DNA from: Candidatus Competibacteraceae bacterium
GTDB lineage: Bacteria > Pseudomonadota > Gammaproteobacteria > Competibacterales > Competibacteraceae
DNA: 64,000 nt
Direction: 5' to 3'
Assembly (NCBI GenBank): GCA_016712625.1
Contig: JADJQQ010000029.1
Location: 1-64,000, forward strand
Shown here: positions 53,565-61,359 of the stretch, piece after piece
Layout of the letters: each line of letters opens with the position of its first letter
Numbering within the stretch: the first letter of the stretch is position 1
Made by a program: the position numbers and the translations under genes
The notes under the pieces: model-generated
Seen by the model: the letters and a program-made list of their open reading frames with translations, nothing else
Told to the model about the DNA's origin: nothing
Database searches by the model: none

Positions 53565-55111
53565 CCTCGTGTAAATTTTCCCGTGATCGCCTAGAAATTT
53601 GCAGCTAACCGCAACTCTTTTGAGTCATTGGCGGTGTCGGTAGGGAACCAAAAGCGATTCCACTGATGATTCAGCTCCACCACTCTCAATATCCCTAAGC
53701 CACGACTTCCCGCTTCACGCCAACTCATCCCTTTTTTCTTCTGGCGATGGCCGACGACTTGATCGCAGCCCTTCTCGATATGGCCCGAGCCGATCACTTT
53801 ACCCGCTTTTTTCCGGCGTCGATAGTCGATGATTTCATCCCGATGTTTGTCAAGATAGCGGATAAGCTCACGAAGTTTTTCTTTGTTCCTTGGCTGAACT
53901 TTCGTTTCCAAGTAGTGTAAAACCGTATAAATTTCTCCACGCCATAAATGATAGAACACGAACTTCAGGTGCAGGATTTTCTCATCGTTATTTCGCGCAA
54001 TCATGCTCATCAAGTCCCGGACCTTCTTGCCCAAGTGATACCAGTCGAGAAGGATGACAAGCGTCGCTCCAAAAACCGCGTACAAATGCTGACGAATCAC
54101 TTGAGCGCCGTCCGTGATCGCCACGACGGGCAAGGGCTCCGTCGCCTGTCCATATTCTTCGATCACCCGGCTTTTCAGCATGTCCGGCAGGGATACCGTT
54201 TCTTGACCTTTTTCGTCGATGGGCGCAACCATGTGTTCAAATTCTCGGTTTTTCTTTTTGAAGCATCACGACGTTCGTGAACACCGGCGGCGATTTTTCT
54301 TTCGCGGCTAACCGGGCTGTTTTTTCTGTGGAACCGCTCGGAATATCTTTGTTAACCTTTTGTTTATGAACGCGATTTTGTTTTTGACCCCGAACTTGAA
54401 TCGCATCCTCAAACACGAGGATCTCTTGGCTTTCGCCGTCGTAAATACCAACTTTTTCTTGAGTTTTCGGGAACGGTAACTCTCCGTTGTTCAATGTCTT
54501 TTCCGCTTCACTTCGCCAAGCCTGACCGATTTCCACCGCTTTGTCGTTCACAATTTGCCACACCTTCTGGTCGCTGAGCTGTGGCGCTCCCGTGATCCGG
54601 GTCACCAAGTTTTCAACGTGTTTGTAGCTCAAAGCGTGCCATAGTAGGCCGATAACTCCTGCAATCGCAGGGTCAGTGTGGTTCTTTTGAAACTGCCCGG
54701 TCAAACTGAAGTAGGTTTCCTCTTTTTCGGTCGGCCGTGTCCTGTCTCTAAATCGCTGCACCTCGAACGTGATCGGGCCATGCAGCGTCTTGATCAGAAC
54801 GGGCGTTTTACCGTTGCAAACCAGGTCTTTTTTTCTCTCGCAGAAAAGCGCTTTGCGCCGCTTCCAGCAGATCTAATTCAATATCGGCCAGCGCCACTCT
54901 TTTAAAACCCTCAACCGCCCCTTCAATATCATGAAAACTTTGGCTCCTCAGATTTAATGAATATTTCCTCAACGATTGTTGACCGATAATTCGGTTATCG
55001 TCATCTCGGACAATCAATTCGATACTGGGCATCGGTCGCTCCTCATATTGTGCTATAACTTTTCTGTATTAGTATATTCCAATATTTCATCACGGGAAAA
55101 TTTACACGAGG
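53565..55111 (-). mobile_element. ISKra4-like insertion sequence, 1547 bp
   Basis: Ends are 23-bp perfect inverted repeats (53565-53587 and 55089-55111, beginning CCTCGTGTAAATTTTC). Flanked by an 8-bp direct duplication, AAGTATCA (53557-53564 and 55112-55119). It carries one transposase on the minus strand in three frames. Family named from the transposase style; intact ends imply recent arrival in cassette 2. Confidence 0.88.
53591..55032 (-). pseudogene. ISKra4-family transposase, two frameshifts
   Basis: Three frames in order: MPSIELIVRDDDNRIIGQQSL to FLREK (55032 to about 54830), then a segment reading CNGKTPVLIKTLHGP and QRFRDRTRPTEKEETYFSLTG to VVMLQKEK (to about 54250), then NREFEHMVAPIDEKG, ITDGAQVIRQHL, LVILLDWYHLGKKVRDL and GSGHIEKGCDQVVGHRQKKKGMSW to 53591. 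DWYH and the late Glu in GHIEKG fit the DDE core. Each shift is +1 at a run of A residues (seven and five), so single-base insertions or sequence errors are more likely than programmed -1 frameshifting. Confidence 0.75.
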
Positions 55112-55514
55112 AAGTATCACGGGACTATTTGGCCACGCACATAGACGATTTCTTTCACCCACATCTTGAATGTTGCGGATGGTTTACACCTCGAAGAAGC
55201 AAGATTGAAACAAGTGTGGCCGACTTCTGGCTTATCGGATTACACTCCTACGGTCATCAGCGTTTGAACATTTTGATTGTCTCCCCGAAAGAGCTTCTAC
55301 GCCGTTATGATGCCATCCACGGTAACAGAGATCGGCTTCAGAGTTATTTCTGGCTCACGAAAAACAATCGTGTATTCGAGACGCGAGGACTCACGAAAGA
55401 GCAATCGCGTGCCGTTGCAGAGGGAGATTTCGAAGATGTGGACAGAGACTTTTCTTCATTCCTAAATCGATGGGATTCCTTAAAGCAAAGACTTCAAACC
55501 GAACCATCGCGTGC

Positions 55515-55557
55515 AGCCAACGCCGCTACGCGGCGCGGCTGACGCGGGACGTTAGGC
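55515..55557 (+). repeat. attC 2 (short)
   Basis: R'' approximates AGCCAAC (55515) and R' is GTTAGGC (55551). A GCCGC/GCGGC stem lies inside. 43 bp, the shortest site of the array. Confidence 0.55.
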
Positions 55558-55574
55558 TACTTAATTTTTCGCTT

Positions 55575-56174
55575 ATGAGCACATCTGAGACAGTCACCTT
55601 TGATAAAGGTCCGTGCCCGTGCGGTGCAGGTCATATTGATCAGCATGTCACCACCCAAGACAATCCTTGGAGTACGGCGGATATTGCGTACTCCATCAAT
55701 TGTCTCAAGTGTTCTCGGGAATGGCGGCTTGATAACAAAACGCTCGTTCTCCGTTCCAGCGAAGCCCCTTATGCTGCGGCTAAAACGGCGGAAGAAATTG
55801 CAAGACGACCCTTGCAAACTTTGGTGCGCTCTATTGCAGTGAGTCACTTTTCAAGCTTTGGCGCACGTTCCAAGAAGGCTGCTCACGCTGAACTTGAGCG
55901 ACTTGGCCTCACTTCAATGTCTTACCGGCAATATCTTGAGCACGTGAGCAAAGGAGGCACAATAGCAACTGCCGCATCTCCATTGCGAAACCAGCGTTGG
56001 CTTCAAGAGGTTGCAAAGAAACAGGGGCTAACGGAACAACTAGACAACCTAACTGAGGCACTTTCACACGCGACCAAGGAGCTAGAGCATGCATCGAGTC
56101 AAGTCGTCCGAAAAAAGTCGCCTAACCCATCATTCAACACAGACTGGCGCGATAAAGCCGCGCCAGCCGGTTAA
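55575..56174 (+). CDS. cassette 3: hypothetical protein with zinc-ribbon-like N-terminus (199 aa)
   Basis: MSTSETVTFDKGPCPCGAGHIDQHVTT followed by INCLKCSREW gives two CxC/CxxC pairs that may bind one zinc ion. The middle is helical (KTAEEIARRPLQTLVRSIAVSHF). The C-terminal 18 residues (from NPSFNTDWRDKAAPAG) are encoded by the attC itself, as the stop lies inside the site. No known family recognised. Confidence 0.65.
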   Translation: MSTSETVTFDKGPCPCGAGHIDQHVTTQDNPWSTADIAYSINCLKCSREWRLDNKTLVLRSSEAPYAAAKTAEEIARRPLQTLVRSIAVSHFSSFGARSKKAAHAELERLGLTSMSYRQYLEHVSKGGTIATAASPLRNQRWLQEVAKKQGLTEQLDNLTEALSHATKELEHASSQVVRKKSPNPSFNTDWRDKAAPAG

Positions 56175-56188
56175 TTCAGACGTTAGGC
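56120..56188 (+). repeat. attC 3
   Basis: R'' GCCTAAC (56120-56126) and R' GTTAGGC (56182-56188), perfect complements, with a CTGGCGCG/CGCGCCAG stem. 69 bp, canonical. Confidence 0.85.
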
Positions 56189-56206
56189 CTTTACCAAGGG
56201 GGAAAT

Positions 56207-56677
56207 ATGCAGAACCTGTACGAAGCAATTCTGGGCGAAAAAAATCGCATCTACTACCTGACGAAGTTCGAGGCTTTTGACCAGCAAGGCCCGGGGCTAA
56301 AAACAAGTTGGAACTGGCCCGCGTTACTTGCTGGTGGTGTCTGGGCGCTGTATCGAAAAATGTACGGGTGGTTTTTTGCATTCTGGGGCGTCGCATTTTT
56401 GTCGAACATATTTGAGAAGGCTGGCTCTCCGGGGCTTTCGGCAATAATTTTCCTCGTGCCGTGGATCGCCTTCCCGATCTATGCCGATTCGCTATACCAC
56501 AACAGCATCAAGAAAAAGATTGCTGTTGCGCAACTCTCTGTCAAAGAAGAGCCGAAGCTATTGGAGTATCTCCGCTACAAGGGCGGCGTTCACACTTGGG
56601 TCATTTGGGTATTTGGCGGTTTGCCGGTCATTGGCATTCTTGCCGCCATTCTCATACCCATGTTTGCGCGTCATTGA
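56207..56677 (+). CDS. cassette 4: DUF2628-like membrane protein
   Basis: A 156-residue protein: polar N-terminus, then NWPALLAGGVWALYRKMYGWFFAFWGVAFL, a second hydrophobic block (SAIIFLVPWIAFPIYADSLYHNSIKKKIA) and a C-terminal helix (WVIWVFGGLPVIGILAAILIPMF). The W-N-W-P-A-L-L-A-G-x-W-x-L-Y-R-K-M pattern and A-D-x-L-Y-x-x-x-x-K-K-I are typical of DUF2628. GGGGG-type site (AAGGGGGAAAT) before the ATG. Function unknown. Confidence 0.75.
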   Translation: MQNLYEAILGEKNRIYYLTKFEAFDQQGPGLKTSWNWPALLAGGVWALYRKMYGWFFAFWGVAFLSNIFEKAGSPGLSAIIFLVPWIAFPIYADSLYHNSIKKKIAVAQLSVKEEPKLLEYLRYKGGVHTWVIWVFGGLPVIGILAAILIPMFARH

Positions 56678-56749
56678 CCCGCGTGCAGAAAATACACTTC
56701 TTAAAAGTCGGCGCTGGCGGCACGGCGATGGTGGTCGTTGCAGGCCATG

Positions 56750-56995
56750 GCCTAACACTGCGCTCCAAGGGACGCTGCGCGATAAAGCCGCGCAGCGCCC
56801 CTGAGCTTGGACGATGGTCGGCGCTTCGCGCCGACCATCGGGGCGGAGTTGATCGAACGGGGTTTGTCCGGCGCGAAGCGCCGTCCATCCCTCCGTTCGA
56901 GCGACACGGCTTCGCCGCTACGCCCGCTTGGGGTATCGCGCACTGCGTGCGCTCCACCCACGCGCGGGTGTCGCTCAACTCGCGCCACGTTGGGC
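56750..56995 (+). repeat. attC 4, extended by module copy 1
   Basis: R'' GCCTAAC (56750), an ordinary stem (CGCTGCGCG/CGCGCAGCG), then the structured module (56813-56988), then R' GTTGGGC (56989). 246 bp in total; without the module it would be a normal site of about 70 bp. Confidence 0.8.
56813..56988 (+). repeat. attC-embedded structured module, copy 1
   Basis: Starts with a 12-bp perfect hairpin (GATGGTCGGCGC, TTC loop), then GGGGCGGAGTTGA. It ends immediately before R'. The right end has diverged (TCAACTCGCGCCAC) from the TCAACTCCGCCCC of copies 2 and 3. Confidence 0.85.
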
Positions 56996-57016
56996 AGCAT
57001 TTCACGGAGGTGCCAA

Positions 57017-57406
57017 TTGAGTCCCACTGATATTCGCGCGCTCGTCGACCGCTACATCGACGCCTATAACCGCAAGGACATTGACGACATGCTCATTGGC
57101 ATTCATCCGCAGGTGGAGTTCAAGAACATATCTGTTGGAGTAGTGAACGCAAGCACAACTGGAGTCGCGGAACTTCGAGCACTTGCTCAGCAGTCGTTAT
57201 CGCTATTCTCGGAACGGCATCAGAAAATCGAGTCCCTCGAGGTTCATGGTCCCGGTCCCGTGGCGGTTGCCTCAATTGCCTTTCGCGCTATCGTTGCCGG
57301 CGATCTGCCGAACGGCTTGAAGAAGGGGCAGGTTCTAAACTTCTCTGGCCGCTCCGAGTTCGAGTTCAAAGACGGCGCGATCTCCAAAATCACAGACATT
57401 AGCTGA
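57017..57406 (+). CDS. cassette 5a: SnoaL/NTF2-like protein
   Basis: A 129-residue protein from a TTG start (57017) with GGAGG seven bases upstream. MSPTDIRALVDRYIDAYNRKDIDDMLIGIHPQVEFKNISVG is the SnoaL-like opening helix-strand pattern; the rest (FSGRSEFEFKDGAISKITDIS) completes the cone fold. Such proteins bind small ligands or act as isomerases; no active residues can be assigned. A longer frame reading in from the upstream attC exists but is not preferred. Confidence 0.75.
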   Translation: MSPTDIRALVDRYIDAYNRKDIDDMLIGIHPQVEFKNISVGVVNASTTGVAELRALAQQSLSLFSERHQKIESLEVHGPGPVAVASIAFRAIVAGDLPNGLKKGQVLNFSGRSEFEFKDGAISKITDIS

Positions 57407-57424
57407 GTCACCCGTGCTACATAA

Positions 57425-58228
57425 ATGTATTTGAGCGTCCAGAGAACTGTCGTGACGCACGAGACCCAGCTCCTTTATGTCTTTTCTGGCCTCCCTGGCA
57501 GCGGGAAGACATCACTTGCGCAGCGCACGGCAAAACACCTGCGTTGCGCCTACCTGCGAATTGACACGATCGAGCAAGGGCTGCGCGAACTGCTCTCGGC
57601 CGAGGTCGAGGGAGAGGGCTACCGCCTCGCATATCGGATCGCCAGCGACAATCTTCGGATCGGAAGCAGCGTAGTCGCGGACTCGTGCAACCCTCTTGAA
57701 TTGACTCGCCGCGAGTGGGAGCAGGTAGCGTGGGAAGCCGGAGTTCGTTACATCAACATCGAGGTAATTTGTTCCGACGCTCATGAGCACCGGCGCAGAG
57801 TCGATAACCGTGCGCCAGACGTTCCAGGAATGAAATTGCCAAGCTGGGACGAAGTGGAGCACCGAGCTTATGAGCCATGGACTGTTGAAAGAATCGTCGT
57901 CGATACGGCGGGAAAAAGTATCGAGGAAAGCACTGATGAACTTCTCTCCGAACTATTCCGCCTGGACGCCCAACCCTGCGGTCAACCGGACCTTGCGCAT
58001 AAAGCCGCGCAAGGCCGGTTACCCTTGAACGATGGTCGGCGCTTCGCGCCGACCATCGGGGCGGAGTTGATCGAACGGGGTTTGTCCGGCGCGAAGCGCC
58101 GTCCATCCCTCCGTTCGAGCGACACAGCTTCGCCGCTACGCCCGCTTGAGGTATCGCGCACTCCGTGCGCTCCACCCACGCGCGGGTGTCGCTCAACTCC
58201 GCCCCGTTGGGCATCACTATACACATGA
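57425..58228 (+). CDS. cassette 5b: P-loop AAA_33-type kinase, C-terminus reads through attC
   Basis: A 267-residue reading frame. LLYVFSGLPGSGKTSLAQRTAKHL is the Walker A region; CAYLRIDTIEQGLRE, VVADSCNPLELTRREW and IEVICSDAHEHRRRVDNR (lid) match small-molecule kinases of the AAA_33/zeta-toxin-like group. Homology ends near residue 180 (LLSELFRLD). The following 85 residues are translated from the attC and its module and from the first bases of cassette 6, stopping at 58228. A GTG at 57452 is an alternative start. It is the second gene of a two-gene cassette, 18 bases after 5a. Confidence 0.7.
   Translation: MYLSVQRTVVTHETQLLYVFSGLPGSGKTSLAQRTAKHLRCAYLRIDTIEQGLRELLSAEVEGEGYRLAYRIASDNLRIGSSVVADSCNPLELTRREWEQVAWEAGVRYINIEVICSDAHEHRRRVDNRAPDVPGMKLPSWDEVEHRAYEPWTVERIVVDTAGKSIEESTDELLSELFRLDAQPCGQPDLAHKAAQGRLPLNDGRRFAPTIGAELIERGLSGAKRRPSLRSSDTASPLRPLEVSRTPCAPPTRGCRSTPPRWASLYT
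57968..58212 (+). repeat. attC 5, extended by module copy 2
   Basis: R'' GCCCAAC (57968) matches the R' that opens this cassette (GTTGGGC, 56989) exactly. Module at 58031-58205, then R' GTTGGGC at 58206. 245 bp. Confidence 0.85.
58031..58205 (+). repeat. attC-embedded structured module, copy 2
   Basis: By eye identical to copy 3 over 175 bp. After the hairpin (58031-58057), GGGGCGGAGTTGA (58058) pairs with TCAACTCCGCCCC (58193). Inside, TCGAACGG pairs with CCGTTCGA and GCGACAC with GTGTCGC, giving two arms on a three-way junction. Confidence 0.9.
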
Positions 58229-58788
58229 CTGAGCACCTTATTTCCGTTAAAGACTTTGCCGAGCAGAACGGTCTAATCCGGCAGACCGTTTTCAAAGTTC
58301 TTAAGCGCCTGGAAATCGAGCCAACTAAATCTCGCGGTGGAAATCAAAATCGTGGGCAAACCATTTCCTACATTACCCAAGATGATGCTCGCCGGATATT
58401 GGAAGCACTTGCTTCAAGTAGAAGCACACAAAATGGACAGGAAGGCGAAGAATCCGAATTTACCGAAGCTGCTCTTTACGATATCGGCGTTTTCTATTTG
58501 CTGAGCTTGGAACCGGAGCATGACCCAAGTCGTTTTAAGGTTGGTTTCGCGAGCAACCTTAATGAGCGCCTTCGCCAACATCGCTGCTCAGCTCCTTACA
58601 CACAAGTAGTCAAAACATGGCCGTGCCGTAGGCTCTGGGAAAAAACCGCCATTGAGTGCGTCACCGAAGGCTGCGAGCGGTTACACACCGAAGTTTTCCG
58701 GGCACCCTCCTCACTTATGTCAGTCGAGGAAAAATGTGAAAGGTTCTTCGACCTAATGCCTCAGCTTTCCGGTAGCCAGTCCCTATGA
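58225..58788 (+). CDS. cassette 6: HTH plus GIY-YIG-like nuclease domain
   Basis: A 187-residue protein from MTEHLISVKDFAEQNGLIRQTVFKVLKRLEIEP, a MerR/excisionase-style HTH, through a polar linker (STQNGQEGEESEF) to YDIGVFYLLSLEPEHDPSRFKVGFASNLNERLRQHRCSAPYTQVVKTW, with a later WEKTAIECVTEG and LHTEVFR. That order (GxFYLL, FKVGFASNLxxRLxxH, conserved Glu) matches the T5orf172/MUG113 branch of GIY-YIG nucleases. Possible role in cutting invading DNA. The start at 58225 is taken because the upstream frame is attC. Confidence 0.7.
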   Translation: MTEHLISVKDFAEQNGLIRQTVFKVLKRLEIEPTKSRGGNQNRGQTISYITQDDARRILEALASSRSTQNGQEGEESEFTEAALYDIGVFYLLSLEPEHDPSRFKVGFASNLNERLRQHRCSAPYTQVVKTWPCRRLWEKTAIECVTEGCERLHTEVFRAPSSLMSVEEKCERFFDLMPQLSGSQSL

Positions 58789-58798
58789 ACGTAATAAC

Positions 58799-59042
58799 GC
58801 CCAACATTGCGCTCAAGCCGACCCGCTTCCGCTACGCTCCAGCGGTCGGCTTAGCTCTACGATGGTCGGCGCTTCGCGCCGACCATCGGGGCGGAGTTGA
58901 TCGAACGGGGTTTGTCCGGCGCGAAGCGCCGTCCATCCCTCCGTTCGAGCGACACAGCTTCGCCGCTACGCCCGCTTGAGGTATCGCGCACTCCGTGCGC
59001 TCCACCCACGCGCGGGTGTCGCTCAACTCCGCCCCGTTAGCC
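58799..59042 (+). repeat. attC 6, extended by module copy 3
   Basis: R'' GCCCAAC (58799) complements the R' opening this cassette (GTTGGGC, 58206). A normal stem (AAGCCGACCCGC/GGTCGGCTT) is followed by the module (58861-59035) and R' GTTAGCC (59036). 244 bp. Confidence 0.85.
58861..59035 (+). repeat. attC-embedded structured module, copy 3
   Basis: 175 bp, apparently identical to copy 2. Insertion lies between CTCTAC and the first base of R'. Confidence 0.9.
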
Positions 59043-59061
59043 GCTGTAGGGGAGTTTTGTT

Positions 59062-59550
59062 ATGGACGATTCCCAACTGACTTGGTACATGCAGGAAATT
59101 TCCATGCATGCCTACGGATCTGATATTGCTATGAAATGTATTGATAATCTTCTGACAGATCCGGAAATGATTCAGTCCCGTCTGGTTTGGTTTCATCTCT
59201 CTTCTTTTTTGTCACATGTGGGGATGATTTCAAAGCTCGTGTCGCCAATCTCAAAAGATGCCATAGCCAAAGCAAGAGGCAGCGCATTGAAAGCCGCTCT
59301 GAGTGTTTCGACTACGTCTGAAGTCCTCCCTAGGAGCGCCAGGGATAACACCGAGCACTTTGATGAGCGAATAGATAATTGGGTTTCAGCCAACGCCGGA
59401 AACATTATGGAGATAGTTCTCCCTGATCGAAATGGCTACAATTTCATGCGTGGCGATGAAAAACGAGTTCGCCGGGTCTTGCTAAAGCAAGAATATGTAT
59501 TTATTTCCGAAAACCGCGATGGCTCAAAGTTTGAAGTAGAACTCAGATAA
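59062..59550 (+). CDS. cassette 7: hypothetical protein (162 aa)
   Basis: Begins MDDSQLTWYMQEISMHAYGSDIAM; mostly helical, soluble, with WFHLSSFLSHVGMISKLVSPISKD and a conserved-looking LPRSARDNTEHFDERIDNWV segment (His/Asp/Glu-rich). No domain recognised. AGGGGAG lies upstream of the ATG. The stop codon is part of R'' of its attC. AT content is higher than the chromosome. Confidence 0.7.
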   Translation: MDDSQLTWYMQEISMHAYGSDIAMKCIDNLLTDPEMIQSRLVWFHLSSFLSHVGMISKLVSPISKDAIAKARGSALKAALSVSTTSEVLPRSARDNTEHFDERIDNWVSANAGNIMEIVLPDRNGYNFMRGDEKRVRRVLLKQEYVFISENRDGSKFEVELR

Positions 59551-59774
59551 CAATTCATTCAAGCCGACGCCTTCGGCGCGGCTTAACTCAGGCGATGGTC
59601 GGCGCTTCGCGCCGACCATCGGGCAGAGTTGATCGAACGGGGTTTGTCCGGCGCGAAGCGCCGTCCATCCCTCCGTTCGAGCGACACAGCTTCGCCGCTA
59701 CGCCCGCTTGAGGTATCGCGCACTCCGTGCGCTCCACCCACGCGCGGGTGTCGCTCAACTCCGCCCCGTTAGGC
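59545..59774 (+). repeat. attC 7, extended by module copy 4
   Basis: R'' AGATAAC (59545) is poor, but AATTCATTCAAGCCGACGCC, a hairpin, GGCTTAACTCAGGC, module (59594-59767) and R' GTTAGGC (59768) follow in order. Removing the module leaves a textbook right half, CTCAGGC-GTTAGGC. Confidence 0.8.
59594..59767 (+). repeat. attC-embedded structured module, copy 4
   Basis: As copies 2 and 3 except the left arm reads GGGCAGAGTTGA, losing one base and changing another, so the basal stem is weaker. Confidence 0.88.
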
Positions 59775-59777
59775 CGC

Positions 59778-60089
59778 ATGGAAACTTCCATTGCATGTGC
59801 AACACATGGAAAGCGAGCGCCTGTTATGGCTTGCATCCACTTACGCTCATCCTTCCCCAAGGAAATCTTTGTCGTTCCGGCTGATGGGGAGTGGGCAATC
59901 GTCGCTTGGTGCAGTGTCTGCGAGGAGGCTCGCCTTTCAGATCAAGGTTGGTATGACAAGGCAGATGCGGTCGCGCAATGGGATTGGAGTTGCGACCATT
60001 GCCTTGATGAGGCGATTGCTCGTGCTGATCACACCACTTTTTCAGCAGGCCCAGCGGAAGAAACACCAGATGCCCCGTCTGCGGCCTAA
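59778..60089 (+). CDS. cassette 8: small Cys-rich protein (103 aa)
   Basis: METSIACATHGKRAPVMACIHLRSSFP, then WCSVCEEARLSDQGW and DWSCDHCLDEAI, giving two CxxC pairs plus an early Cys/His, likely a zinc-binding fold. The C-terminal tail is Ala/Pro/Glu-rich. The ATG is only three bases past the R' core, so a leaderless or coupled start is likely. Family not recognised. Confidence 0.6.
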   Translation: METSIACATHGKRAPVMACIHLRSSFPKEIFVVPADGEWAIVAWCSVCEEARLSDQGWYDKADAVAQWDWSCDHCLDEAIARADHTTFSAGPAEETPDAPSAA

Positions 60090-60173
60090 CAATTCGTTCA
60101 AGCCGAGACCGCTTCGCGGTCTCGCGCGTGATTCACTCGCCGGCTGCGGTCCGGCTTAACTCAGGCGTTAGAT
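60084..60173 (+). repeat. attC 8
   Basis: R'' GCCTAAC (60084), R' GTTAGAT (60167); 90 bp with a GAGACCGC/GCGGTCTC stem. R'' overlaps the cassette 8 stop. Confidence 0.85.
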
Positions 60174-60191
60174 GACGGAGGAAAGAGGACC

Positions 60192-60590
60192 GTGAATTCA
60201 TTTCTTGCGCCAATTCCAAAAATTCATTTCGACAGCGCTATAGATATCTTGAAGGCAAAAGACTTTGTTCTGTTCGGGTCGGATGCTTCTGAATTTTTTA
60301 ATAATCTAGAAACTGGAATCAAATGTCTTATCTACCTATCTCATGATCAAGCGGAACCTGTGGTGCTCTATGAGGCGGTGTATCAAGGGCTAGTTAGAAA
60401 TGCTGAGGAAATGCACGCGCTTGAAGCACAAGGATTTCGTCCATCAACAGCCGTTGGTGAGAAATGGGGCTTTTATTGGAAAATTTCGGAGGTGAAGAAA
60501 TTGCCACAGCCAATTGAATTATCGAGTATCAAGACCAAGAGTGGAAAATATCTGAAATCCTTTCCTCGCGGACCAGTGGCCGTCATCTAA
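60192..60590 (+). CDS. cassette 9: hypothetical protein (132 aa)
   Basis: GTG start after GGAGGAAAGAGGA. MNSFLAPIPKIHFDSAIDILKAKDFVLFGSDASEFFNNLETGIKCLIYLS is alpha/beta with no signal peptide; WGFYWKISEVKKLPQPIELSSIKTKSGKYLKSFPRGPVAVI ends in beta strands. No known domain seen. Ends exactly in R'' of its attC. Confidence 0.65.
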   Translation: MNSFLAPIPKIHFDSAIDILKAKDFVLFGSDASEFFNNLETGIKCLIYLSHDQAEPVVLYEAVYQGLVRNAEEMHALEAQGFRPSTAVGEKWGFYWKISEVKKLPQPIELSSIKTKSGKYLKSFPRGPVAVI

Positions 60591-60695
60591 CAATTCGTTC
60601 AAGCCGACCCGCATCGTGGCGGCGGACGCGTGCTAGCGTAGCGTAGGCACGTGGCCGACGCCACGATGCGGGGCGGCTTAACTCAGGCGTTAGGC
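60585..60695 (+). repeat. attC 9
   Basis: R'' ATCTAAC (60585) is the exact complement of the R' that opens this cassette (GTTAGAT, 60167). R' GTTAGGC at 60689. 111 bp with a long CGCATCGTGGC stem and branched head. Confidence 0.88.
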
Positions 60696-60735
60696 TTCAC
60701 AACCAAGCTAATTAGCAACGAACGAAAGGAACTGA

Positions 60736-61056
60736 ATGCTCACGATGAGACGCTCCATCCAATCCGGCCCAAGCTTCGTTGCGGTTGGTCTAATCAGGAT
60801 GCATCGCCGCTACCTCTCTCCGATCAAGGGTTACAAGTGCGCATACTCATACCATGGCATGGGTCCAAGTTGCTCAACCTACGGATTGAGGGTATTCACT
60901 CGGCTTCCTCCCACCACTGCGTACGCGCTGTTGCGGCGAAAGTTTCAACGATGCTCTAGGACTGCATCTAAGAGGAGTCAGAAGAGGGAATGGAATCCGC
61001 TTTGCATACCCTTCTACTGCTGCGCAGAGAAGTGCGATAACTCGCGCAATCGCTAA
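60736..61056 (+). CDS. cassette 10a: YidD-like protein
   Basis: A 106-residue protein. LIRMHRRYLSPIKGYKCAYSYHGMGPSCSTYGLRVFTRL resembles YidD, the small membrane-insertion efficiency factor (LIxxYxxxISPxxGxxCRFxPSCSxYxxEAL). The tail (CIPFYCCAEKCDN) adds four Cys not found in ordinary YidD. AAGGA lies six bases upstream. YidD on an integron cassette is unexpected because it normally sits in the rpmH-rnpA-yidC locus. Similarity is by motif only. Confidence 0.6.
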   Translation: MLTMRRSIQSGPSFVAVGLIRMHRRYLSPIKGYKCAYSYHGMGPSCSTYGLRVFTRLPPTTAYALLRRKFQRCSRTASKRSQKREWNPLCIPFYCCAEKCDNSRNR

Positions 61057-61078
61057 TCAATACCAGGAGAACATTGAC

Positions 61079-61291
61079 ATGACGAGACCAGACTGGGAAG
61101 GCGGCTGGGAACAACGTGGTGACGGATACTACGTTAAGACCCTACCCCGAGGAGATGCACTCATTTGGCACCCCTCCATGGGAGGTGATCGACATTCAAA
61201 CCATATCCATCTATCTTCTAGCCAAGCCTCCGAGGCATGGGCAAGCTATAAGCCTCTACGCACCTGGCCCAAGGAAAACGGCCTCGCGTGA
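61079..61291 (+). CDS. cassette 10b: small hypothetical protein (70 aa)
   Basis: MTRPDWEGGWEQRGDGYYVKTLPRGDALIWHPSMGG; Trp-rich, soluble, no family recognised. AGGAG lies nine bases before the ATG. It shares a cassette with the YidD-like gene, 22 bases upstream, as no attC lies between them. Confidence 0.6.
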   Translation: MTRPDWEGGWEQRGDGYYVKTLPRGDALIWHPSMGGDRHSNHIHLSSSQASEAWASYKPLRTWPKENGLA

Positions 61292-61292
61292 A

Positions 61293-61352
61293 GCCTAACC
61301 CCTCGCTCAAGCTGAGCACCAACGGTGTGCCACCTTAGCTCGAACGTTAGAC
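61293..61352 (+). repeat. attC 10
   Basis: R'' GCCTAAC (61293), R' GTTAGAC (61346); inner CAAGCTGAG arms and a GGTG/CACC-type head. 60 bp. Confidence 0.85.
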
Positions 61353-61359
61353 CTCTTCA

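Larger units (their letters stand above)
53397..55542 (+). pseudogene. cassette 2: hypothetical gene split by an IS element
   Basis: The 5' part (53397-53564) encodes MKPFYTIDAGEFLVGSRIEKELPG and ends in CTVQIKVS. Removing the element and one copy of the 8-bp duplication joins it in frame to RDYLATHIDDFFHPHLECCGWF and onward to RWDSLKQRLQTE, ending at 55542. The rebuilt protein is about 195 residues, soluble and of unknown function. Its last dozen codons lie in the attC, which therefore supplies the C-terminus. The reading frame restoration proves the insertion is recent and precise. Confidence 0.8.

Noticed and set aside
54828..54834. Programmed -1 frameshift at the A7 run in the transposase
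   Set aside because: The shift required is +1, not -1, and a second +1 shift occurs at another A run, so insertions or sequence errors are simpler.
56807..57016. N-terminal extensions of cassette 5a and 6 proteins reading from the upstream attC
   Set aside because: The extensions encode only module sequence; a TTG with GGAGG (57017) and an ATG (58225) past the core are better starts.
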